From positions 434,001 through 498,000 of the forward strand of contig JAXMAN010000001.1 of the NCBI GenBank assembly GCA_046350355.1: a stretch of DNA of 64,000 nt, in the 5' to 3' direction. Origin of the DNA: UBA966 sp046350355 (GTDB taxonomy: Bacteria > Planctomycetota > Phycisphaerae > Phycisphaerales > SM1A02). Of the stretch, positions 36,200 through 42,580 are shown piece by piece. A program made the position numbers and the translations under genes. Numbering within the stretch: the stretch's first letter is position 1; each line of letters begins with the position of its first letter. A model generated the notes under the pieces. It made no database searches and had not been told where the DNA came from. It saw only the letters and a list, made by a program, of their open reading frames with translations.

Positions 36200-37237
36200 A
36201 TGACGACGACCACCCCGAAGACCCTCCGTTGCGGCGTGATCGGCGTCGGCAAGATGGGACGCCACCACGCGCGCCTGTGGACGCAGATCGAGGGCTGCGA
36301 CCTCGTGGGCGTCGTGGACACCAGCGCCGAGCGGCGCCAGCAGGTCATCGACCAGTACGGCGGCGCGGGCTACGAGAGCGTCGACCAGCTCATCGACGCC
36401 GGCGTCGACGTGGTGACGATCGCCACGCCCACGGTGCACCACCGCGCGGCCGCGGAGAAGCTGCTCGCGCGCGGCATCCACTGCATGATCGAGAAGCCGC
36501 TCGCGCCCAGCCGCGAGGAGGCGCGCGCCATCGCCGACGCCGCGCAGCGCAGCGGCGCGATGCTGCAGGTGGGCCACGTGGTGCGCTACGACCCGGTGAT
36601 GGTCGCGATCCGCCAGCTCGGCATGACGCCGCGCTTCGTCGAGGTGGACCGCGTCAGCCCGATGACCTTCCGCAGCGTCGACGTCGGCGTCGTGCTGGAC
36701 ATGATGATCCACGACATCGACGTGCTGCTCATGCTCTTCGGCGCCGAGCCGGTGGAGGTGCGCGCGAGCGCCGTCGCCGTGCTGGGCGAGGCGGAGGACG
36801 TCTGCAACGCGCGCCTGGAGTTCCCGCGCATGGCCGACGGCTACACGCCCGTCGCCAACGTGACCGCCAGCCGCATCGCGATGAAGACCGAGCGCAAGAT
36901 CCGCGTCATGAGCGACGACACCTACGTGAGCGCGGACTTTGTCGAGCGCAAGGGGACCGTCGCGCGCAAGGGCGCCAACGCCGCCAAGATCCAGGAGGTG
37001 CGCGAGCTCCTGCGCCAGGGCGCGGACCTGAGCCACCTCAACTTCCTCGACCTGCTGCAGGTGGAGCCGCTGACGGTCGCCGCGGGCGAGCCGCTGCGCA
37101 TGCAGGCGGAGGACTTCGTCTCCGCGATCCGCTCCGGCCGCCGTCCCTTCGTGAACGCCGAGGACGGTTTCGCGGCGGTCCGCACCGCCGAGCGCATCGT
37201 CGCCGCCGCCCGCGAGGCGGGCGCGCGCATGCTCTGA
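36200..37237 (+). CDS. Gfo/Idh/MocA family NAD(P)-dependent oxidoreductase
   Basis: A 345-residue sugar dehydrogenase-like enzyme. Rossmann motif CGVIGVGKMGRHHARLW (residues 10-26), an aspartate after beta-2 (GVVDTS), IATPTVHH and the characteristic catalytic Lys in MIEKPLAPSREEA. The substrate domain has LDMMIHDIDVLLMLFGAEP with its conserved Asp/His. Similar planctomycete proteins act on UDP-sugars, but the substrate here is not inferable. AGGAG lies 6 nt before the ATG; 30 nt separate it from purQ, so it belongs to the same operon. Confidence 0.87.
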   Translation: MTTTTPKTLRCGVIGVGKMGRHHARLWTQIEGCDLVGVVDTSAERRQQVIDQYGGAGYESVDQLIDAGVDVVTIATPTVHHRAAAEKLLARGIHCMIEKPLAPSREEARAIADAAQRSGAMLQVGHVVRYDPVMVAIRQLGMTPRFVEVDRVSPMTFRSVDVGVVLDMMIHDIDVLLMLFGAEPVEVRASAVAVLGEAEDVCNARLEFPRMADGYTPVANVTASRIAMKTERKIRVMSDDTYVSADFVERKGTVARKGANAAKIQEVRELLRQGADLSHLNFLDLLQVEPLTVAAGEPLRMQAEDFVSAIRSGRRPFVNAEDGFAAVRTAERIVAAAREAGARML

Positions 37238-37252
37238 AACGCGCATCCTGCC

Positions 37253-38707
37253 ATGATCCCGTCGACCACCACGACCGCCGCCAGCGCGCCCGCCGCGCTC
37301 GCCTGGACCGAAGCAGCCCCCAGCGAGACCGACATCGCCATCGTCGGCGGCGGCTTCAGCGGGCTGATCGCGCTCGTGCACCTGCTGCGGCTGCTGCCGC
37401 AGGCGCGCTTCGTGCTCTTCGAGCGCCTGCCGCGCCGCGCGCCCGGCGTCGCCTACGGCGGCTGCGACGCGGACCACCTGCTGAACGTCCCCGCGGGCCG
37501 CATGGGCGCCTTTCCCGAGGATCCGGGCGCCTTCCACCGCTGGCTGCAGGAGCGCCATCCCGGCCGCTGGAGCGCCGACGACTTCGTCCCGCGCGCGCTC
37601 TTCGGCGAGTTCGTGAACGAGCTCGTCGCGAAGGAGCTCGCCGCGGCGGGCGGCCGCGCGAGCCTCGCGCGCGACGCGGTCGTGCACGTCGAGCGCCTGC
37701 CCAGCGGCGCGGAGCTGCTGCTCGCCTCGGGGCGCACCTGCGTCGCGCGCGCGCTGCTCCTGGCGCCGGGGCTGCCGCCCGCGCGCGCTCCCTGGTCGCG
37801 CGTGGACCACGGCGTCGCGCGCCGCGCGCTCGCGACGGATCCGTGGGACGCCGGCGCATACGAGGGCATCGGCGCGGCCGACCCCGTGATCATCGTCGGC
37901 AGCGGCCTCACCGCCATCGACATCGTGATGACGCTGCGCCGCCGCGGCCACCGCGGCACCATCACGATGGTCTCGCGCAACGGCCGCCTGCCGCACCCGC
38001 ACTCGCCGCCGGGCGACGCGCCGCTGCAGCTTCCCGCGAGCGCCTTCGCGGGCGGCCCCGCGCGCGCGCTCTCGGCGCTGCGCCGCGCCGCGCGCGAGCG
38101 CATGCGCGCCGGCCTCTCCTGGCAGGGCGCCGTCGACGCGATCCGCCCGCATGTCACCGAGGTCTGGCGCTCCTGGACCCCCGCGCAGCGCCAGCGCTTC
38201 CTGCGCCTGGCGCGCCCCTTCTGGGAGGTGCACCGCCACCGCGTCCCCGTCGAGGTGCTCGGCGAGATGCAGGCCCTGCGCGCCGCGGGCTCGCTGGAGC
38301 TGCTGCAGGGCGAGGTCGCCTCGCTGCGCCCCGCCGACGGCGGCGTCGAGGTCGCGCTGCGCCTGCGCGACGGTCGCACGCCCACGCGCCGCGCCGTGCG
38401 TCTCTTCAACTGCGTCGGTCCGACCGCCGCCGTGAGCGAGTCCGTCGATCCGCTCATCGGCTCGCTGCTGCGCGGCGGGCTCGCCTGCGCGGACGCGTCG
38501 GGGCTCGGGCTGCACGCCGATCCCGAAGGACGCCTGCGCTCCGCCGCGGGCGGCAGCGACGAGCGCATCTTCCTCGTGGGCGCGCTGCGCCGCGGCGAGC
38601 TCTTCGAGAGCACCGCCGTGCCCGAGCTGCGCGTGCAGGCCGCGACCGCCGCGCGCGCGCTCGCCGCGACGCTCGCGCGCGACGCCGCGGGCAAGGGGAC
38701 GCGCTGA
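37253..38707 (+). CDS. FAD/NAD(P)-binding protein (YdhS-like)
   Basis: A 484-residue flavoprotein of the FAD/NAD(P)-binding group (PF13454 type). The FAD-binding Rossmann motif is DIAIVGGGFSGLIALVHLL (about residues 27-45), followed by RRAPGVAYGGCDADHLLNVP, AGRMGAFPEDPGAFHRWL, and a second dinucleotide site PVIIVGSGLTAIDIVMTLRR. The substrate is unknown. The gene starts 15 nt after the Gfo/Idh/MocA gene, and its stop overlaps the nfo start by one base (TGATG). Confidence 0.82.
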   Translation: MIPSTTTTAASAPAALAWTEAAPSETDIAIVGGGFSGLIALVHLLRLLPQARFVLFERLPRRAPGVAYGGCDADHLLNVPAGRMGAFPEDPGAFHRWLQERHPGRWSADDFVPRALFGEFVNELVAKELAAAGGRASLARDAVVHVERLPSGAELLLASGRTCVARALLLAPGLPPARAPWSRVDHGVARRALATDPWDAGAYEGIGAADPVIIVGSGLTAIDIVMTLRRRGHRGTITMVSRNGRLPHPHSPPGDAPLQLPASAFAGGPARALSALRRAARERMRAGLSWQGAVDAIRPHVTEVWRSWTPAQRQRFLRLARPFWEVHRHRVPVEVLGEMQALRAAGSLELLQGEVASLRPADGGVEVALRLRDGRTPTRRAVRLFNCVGPTAAVSESVDPLIGSLLRGGLACADASGLGLHADPEGRLRSAAGGSDERIFLVGALRRGELFESTAVPELRVQAATAARALAATLARDAAGKGTR

Positions 38708-40581
38708 TGCTCGTCGGCAGCCACCTCAGCATCTCGGGCGGCCTCTTCAAGGCGGTCGAGGAGGCGCTGCGGCTGGGCCTCGACTGCGTGCAGATCTTCA
38801 CGAAGAACCAGCGCCAGTGGACGAGCAAGCCGCTCGCGCCCGAGGAGGCCGAGGCCTTCCGCGCCGCGGTGCGCGCCGCCGGCTGGGACAAGCATCCCGA
38901 GCGCCGCCTGGTCAGCCACAACAGCTACCTCGTGAACCTCGCCTCGCCCGACCCGGAGCTGCAGCGCAAGAGCCACGCGATGCAGCTCGACGAGCTCCAG
39001 CGCTGCGAGGCGCTGGGCGTGCCGAACTGCGTCATGCACCCCGGCGCGCACATGGGCGCCAAGGGCAGCGCCGCGGACGAGGCCGCGGGCATCGACCGCC
39101 TGGTGCGCGCGCTTGACAAGCTCCACGCGGAGACGCGCGGCTTCCGCACCGTCACCTGCATCGAGAACACCGTCGGCGGCGGCACCTCGCTGGGCGGCCC
39201 CTTCGAGCATCTCGCGCAGATCCGCGAGCGCGTGCGCGAGCCCGAGCGCGTGGCCGTCTGCTTCGACACCTGCCACGCCACCGCGTACGGCCACGACATG
39301 ACGACCCCCGCGAAGGCGAAGGCCGTCTGGAAGCGCTTCGACGAGGTCGTCGGCCTCGAGCATCTGCGCGTCTTCCACGTCAACGATTCGGTCGGCGCGG
39401 TCGGCTCGCATCTGGACCGCCATGCGCACCTGGGCACGGGCGCGTGCGGCGAGGCGTGCTTCGCCGCCATCGCCGCCAAGCGCGCCTTCGCGAACATCCC
39501 GTGCATCCTCGAGACGCCCAAGGAGGGCAAGCTGCGCGGGCGCGATCCCGACCGTGCCAACGCCGCCTGGCTGCGCGCGCTGGCGATGCTCGCGGTGGCG
39601 GCGCTCGTGGGCGTCGCGCTCCCGGGCTGCCGTCCGTGGGCGAAGCCGCAGTCGCAGGTGACCGAGGTCGAGCAGCAGCTTCCCGCGCGTCCGACCGCGC
39701 AGGAGCAGGACCGCCTGGAGCGCGCGCGCGCCGTCGCCGCGCGCGGCGACTACCAGCAGGCGCTCAAGGACCTTGGCTCGCTCCTGCAGGAGAATCCGCG
39801 CCTGGTCGATGCGCAGGTCGCCGTCGCGCAGACCAACGAGGTGCAGGGCGACCTGCGCGCCGCGCAGCGCGGCTACGAGGCCGCGCTCGCCGCCGATCCG
39901 CGCAACGTCGACGCGCGCATCGGCCTTGCGCGCGTGCACGCCGCCGCCGGCCGGCGCGAGGACGCGATCCGCGACTACCGACTGGCGCTCGCGGAGTCGC
40001 CCGGCGACCGCCGCGCGATCGAGGGCATCGCCGCGCTGCTGGAATCCACCGGCGATGGCGCCGGGGCGATCCCCTTTCTGGAGCGCCGCTGCGCCGACGC
40101 GGACGCGGACGCCGCCGCGTGGTCGCGCCTGGGGCGCGCCTACCTGCGCGCGGGGCGCTCGACCGACGCGGTCGCCGCGTACGAGGAGGCGGTCGCGCTG
40201 GGCGCGGTCGCGCAGGAGACGCTCGACGGGCTCATCGGCGCCTACACCGCGGAGAAGCGCTACGCCGAGGCGGCCAGCGCCGCGCAGGAGTACGCGCGCC
40301 GCTGGCCGGGTCCGCGCGCCGACGAGCGCTGCGCGTGGATCGAGTTCAAGCTCGGGGACTTCGCGCGCTCGGCGGCCTCGTACCGGCGCGCGGTCGCGAA
40401 GGATCCGCGCAGCATCCGCGCCTGGAACGGCATCGGCGCCTGCGCGCTCAACGCGTGGCTGCTGAGCGACCGCATCGACGGCGCCGCCCGCGAGGAGGCG
40501 CGCCAGGCCTTCGAGCAGAGCCTCGCGCTCGACCCGAAGCAGCCGCAGGTGCAGCAGCTCCTCGACACCTACGCGCCCTGA
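38707..40581 (+). CDS. nfo: Endonuclease IV fused in frame to a TPR lipoprotein-like region
   Basis: A continuous 624-codon frame. Residues 1 to about 290 are a complete apurinic/apyrimidinic endonuclease IV: MLVGSHLSISGGLFKA, VQIFTKNQRQW, SHNSYLVNLASPDPEL, VMHPGAHMG, TCIENTVGGGTSLG, VCFDTCHATAYGHD, FHVNDSVGAVGSHLDRHAHL and CILETPKEGKLRGRD, where endonuclease IV normally ends about 15 residues later. No stop follows; instead comes ALAMLAVAALVGVALPGC, a lipoprotein-like signal with lipobox, then TPR repeats (GDYQQALKDLGSLLQENPRL, AAQRGYEAALAADPRN, AAWSRLGRAYLRAGRSTDAV) to the end. Either the two genes are fused or the lipoprotein starts internally; see the separate entry. Confidence 0.85.
   Translation: MLVGSHLSISGGLFKAVEEALRLGLDCVQIFTKNQRQWTSKPLAPEEAEAFRAAVRAAGWDKHPERRLVSHNSYLVNLASPDPELQRKSHAMQLDELQRCEALGVPNCVMHPGAHMGAKGSAADEAAGIDRLVRALDKLHAETRGFRTVTCIENTVGGGTSLGGPFEHLAQIRERVREPERVAVCFDTCHATAYGHDMTTPAKAKAVWKRFDEVVGLEHLRVFHVNDSVGAVGSHLDRHAHLGTGACGEACFAAIAAKRAFANIPCILETPKEGKLRGRDPDRANAAWLRALAMLAVAALVGVALPGCRPWAKPQSQVTEVEQQLPARPTAQEQDRLERARAVAARGDYQQALKDLGSLLQENPRLVDAQVAVAQTNEVQGDLRAAQRGYEAALAADPRNVDARIGLARVHAAAGRREDAIRDYRLALAESPGDRRAIEGIAALLESTGDGAGAIPFLERRCADADADAAAWSRLGRAYLRAGRSTDAVAAYEEAVALGAVAQETLDGLIGAYTAEKRYAEAASAAQEYARRWPGPRADERCAWIEFKLGDFARSAASYRRAVAKDPRSIRAWNGIGACALNAWLLSDRIDGAAREEARQAFEQSLALDPKQPQVQQLLDTYAP
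39586..40581 (+). other. Possible internal start: TPR-repeat lipoprotein within the nfo frame
   Basis: If translated separately from the ATG at 39586, the product is a 331-residue lipoprotein (MLAVAALVGVALPGC, Cys 15) with about six TPR units. The signal lacks an initial basic residue; a CTG at 39571 would include Arg and make a better signal. TPR lipoproteins act as assembly scaffolds in the periplasm, incompatible with cytosolic endonuclease IV, so separate translation makes better biological sense. Confidence 0.5.
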
Positions 40582-40597
40582 CCCGCGCGCCATCGCC

Positions 40598-40603
40598 TAA
40601 CCT
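40598..40603 (+). promoter_or_regulatory. Putative -10 box (TAACCT) of queF
   Basis: TANNNT hexamer 6 nt before the ATG at 40610. Confidence 0.4.
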
Positions 40604-40609
40604 TCGCGC

Positions 40610-41002
40610 ATGCCTGATCCCGCGCTGCTGGAGTGCTTCCCGTCGCCGGTCGCGACGCCCTTCCTCATCGAGCATGTGAACGAGGAGTTCACCTCGGTCT
40701 GCCCCAAGACGGGGCACCCCGATTTCGGGCGCATCATCCTGCGCTACGAGCCCGCGGGCCGCTGCGTCGAGCTCAAGAGCCTGAAGCTCTACTACCAGAG
40801 CTTCCGCAACGAGGGGATCTTCTACGAGGCGGTGACCAACCGCATCCGCGACGACCTGGCCGCGGCGATGCAGCCGCGCTGGCTGCAGGTGATCACGCAG
40901 TGGCGCGGCCGCGGCGGGATCCACAGCCGCATCCTGGCGACCGCGGGCGCCGTGCCCGCGCACTGGCTGCGCGGCGAGCCGGGCGCGCCTGCGCCGGAGT
41001 GA
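40610..41002 (+). CDS. queF: NADPH-dependent 7-cyano-7-deazaguanine reductase (type I, short form)
   Basis: A 130-residue tunnelling-fold enzyme reducing preQ0 to preQ1 in queuosine synthesis. The nucleophile Cys sits in FTSVCPKTGHPDFGRIIL (about residue 31), the QueF signature is ELKSLKLYYQSFRNEGIFYE and the acidic/His residues follow in HSRI-type GGIHSRILA near the end. Length matches the short unimodular type. No other queuosine genes are in the window. Confidence 0.94.
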   Translation: MPDPALLECFPSPVATPFLIEHVNEEFTSVCPKTGHPDFGRIILRYEPAGRCVELKSLKLYYQSFRNEGIFYEAVTNRIRDDLAAAMQPRWLQVITQWRGRGGIHSRILATAGAVPAHWLRGEPGAPAPE

Positions 41003-41071
41003 GTCCGCGCGGAGCGCGGGCACGGTGCGCATCGCGTGCGCCGTGCACGCGGCGCAGCATCCTCCCATCGA

Positions 41072-41110
41072 TCAAAAAGACGACGCGCGCCTCCTGCGAG
41101 GCGCGCGTCG
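41072..41110 (-). terminator. Intrinsic terminator of the PEP-CTERM gene
   Basis: Perfect 12-bp stem (GACGCGCGCCTC / GAGGCGCGCGTC, 41082-41093 with 41098-41109), four-base loop; on the minus strand it is followed by GTCTTTTTGAT. It lies between the convergent queF and PEP-CTERM genes. Confidence 0.88.
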
Positions 41111-41139
41111 ATCGTGTCGGTCAGTTCAGGTGTGTCCGG

Positions 41140-41808
41140 TCAGCGGCGACGACGGCCGGCCGAGAGGCCAGCCAGACCCAGCAGCGCGAGCGCGCCCGGG
41201 CCGGGGACGTTGCCGAAGAGCAGGAACGAACCGCTGTAGCCCTCGGGGGCGGGGGTCCAGTCGGTGCCGAAGCCAGCGCCGACCGAGTAGTACAGGCCGG
41301 AGGCGTCCTCGCCCTGCGACCAGATGAAGGCATCGCCCTCGCCGTCGGCGAGGATCGCGCCCACGCTCATGCGGTACTCGCCAGCGGCGATGCCGCCGGT
41401 GAGGTTGCCCGCGAACTGGTACTCGATGCCGCCGTCGCTGTTGAGCGCGCCGGTGGGGGTGACCTGCATGTCGCCGAGCGCCCAGGTCTTGCTGACGACC
41501 ACAGAGCTGAAGTCAGCGCTGTAGATCACCATCTGGAAGCCGACGATGTTGGCCAGACCCGACTGGATGAAGTTCTCGGAGGAACCCCAGAAGGTCAGCT
41601 GGCTCAGGTTGTAGCCCTGGCTGACGTTGACCGTCTGCGCGAGCGCCTGGCCGTAGAAGTACGAGCCGCCCGAGGAGATCGCGTCGGAGAAGGCGCCTTC
41701 GGCCTGCCCCTGCGCGTTCGTCATCGGAAGGTTGGAATCGATGAGCGCCGCCTGCGAGGCAGCAGCCACCGTCAGTGCCGCAATGGCGGCAGAAGCAACA
41801 AAACGCAT
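41140..41808 (-). CDS. PEP-CTERM-like sorting domain protein
   Basis: A 222-residue exported protein. The signal peptide is MRFVASAAIAALTVAAASQA, cleaved before ALIDSN. The body is beta-rich and Gly/Ser/Ala-rich with few charged residues, as in many surface or extracellular-matrix proteins. The C-terminus has the sorting tail VPGPGALALLGLAGLSAGRRRR: a V-P-x-P motif, a hydrophobic helix and basic end, as recognised by exosortase-type systems. AAAGGAG lies about 10 nt before the ATG at 41808. Codon use is less extreme than neighbours. No exosortase gene is visible in the window. Confidence 0.85.
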   Translation of the reverse strand: MRFVASAAIAALTVAAASQAALIDSNLPMTNAQGQAEGAFSDAISSGGSYFYGQALAQTVNVSQGYNLSQLTFWGSSENFIQSGLANIVGFQMVIYSADFSSVVVSKTWALGDMQVTPTGALNSDGGIEYQFAGNLTGGIAAGEYRMSVGAILADGEGDAFIWSQGEDASGLYYSVGAGFGTDWTPAPEGYSGSFLLFGNVPGPGALALLGLAGLSAGRRRR

Positions 41809-42001
41809 TGTGCCTAACTCCTTTTCCCTGTATTCGTGAACTGACAGACCCTGCCCGCGAACGGGCCCCTCCCTGGCATCAAGAGCCAAGTGCGTGAAGG
41901 ATGCCACAAAGTAGGGGCCGGAAAAGCATCAGTCCCGGATTTTGGGGTGGTCTTTGCCGGTTCCTCACACCAGTGCGCGGGTTCAGAATGTCTGATAACA
42001 C
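41809..42001. other. Intergenic region upstream of the PEP-CTERM gene
   Basis: About 190 nt of lower GC. It holds a CCCGTTCGCGGG hairpin close to the PEP-CTERM start and a GTCTGATAACAC 12-mer (41990-42001) that recurs at about 60812-60823. I cannot place a confident promoter. Confidence 0.35.
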
Positions 42002-42580
42002 TTGATTGACGCGCAGGATCCCGCCTGGCTCGCCGCCGCAGGCGGGAGCGCGACCTCGATCAACTTCGCGGGACTGCCGGTCGGTTCGACCGTGACGGAC
42101 CAGTTCGCCTCCTCGGGCGCGATCTTCACGCAGTCCGGCGTGATCCAGGACAACTTCGGCGCGGGCCCCTACATGGAGTGCCCGGCCGCCTTTGGGACGC
42201 ATCCGCCCCAGCCCAACGAGGGGCTCCGGGTGAGTTTCGCCTCGCCGATGCGCGCACTTTCGCTCGGGCTGCTGTGCATCCCGGGGGGATCCGCGCGCGT
42301 GGAACTGCGTCGCGCTGGCCAGATCGTGTGGTGGGGCAACGTCGATCTGATGGACGGTGGATGGGACGGCGCCTCGTGGCACTTTGGATTCGCCGGCCTG
42401 GTCAGCGACCAGGATTTCGACGCGATCTGGGTCGCCGCACGGCCCGAGGTCAACTGGCCGGGAGCCGGATCCACCACGCTCTTCGCGCAGTCGCTCTCCT
42501 TCTCGCCCGTCCCCGCGCCGGGCGCGCTCCCGCTGCTGCTCGCCACCGCGCTCACGGCGACGCGGCGTCGCCGATCGTGA
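42002..42580 (+). CDS. PEP-CTERM-like protein lacking a signal peptide (possibly 5'-truncated)
   Basis: A 192-residue frame opening at TTG with MIDAQDPAWLAAAGGSATSI. The body resembles planctomycete surface proteins (INFAGLPVGSTVTDQFASSG, GSARVELRRAGQIVWWGNVD) and it ends in a sorting tail FSPVPAPGALPLLLATALTA followed by TRRRRS. A PEP-CTERM protein needs a Sec signal, but an in-frame TAA at 41996-41998 lies immediately upstream, so the N-terminus has been lost, frameshifted or mis-sequenced. The 3' end overlaps the 930-aa gene on the other strand by 29 nt. It may be a decaying gene. Confidence 0.55.
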   Translation: MIDAQDPAWLAAAGGSATSINFAGLPVGSTVTDQFASSGAIFTQSGVIQDNFGAGPYMECPAAFGTHPPQPNEGLRVSFASPMRALSLGLLCIPGGSARVELRRAGQIVWWGNVDLMDGGWDGASWHFGFAGLVSDQDFDAIWVAARPEVNWPGAGSTTLFAQSLSFSPVPAPGALPLLLATALTATRRRRS

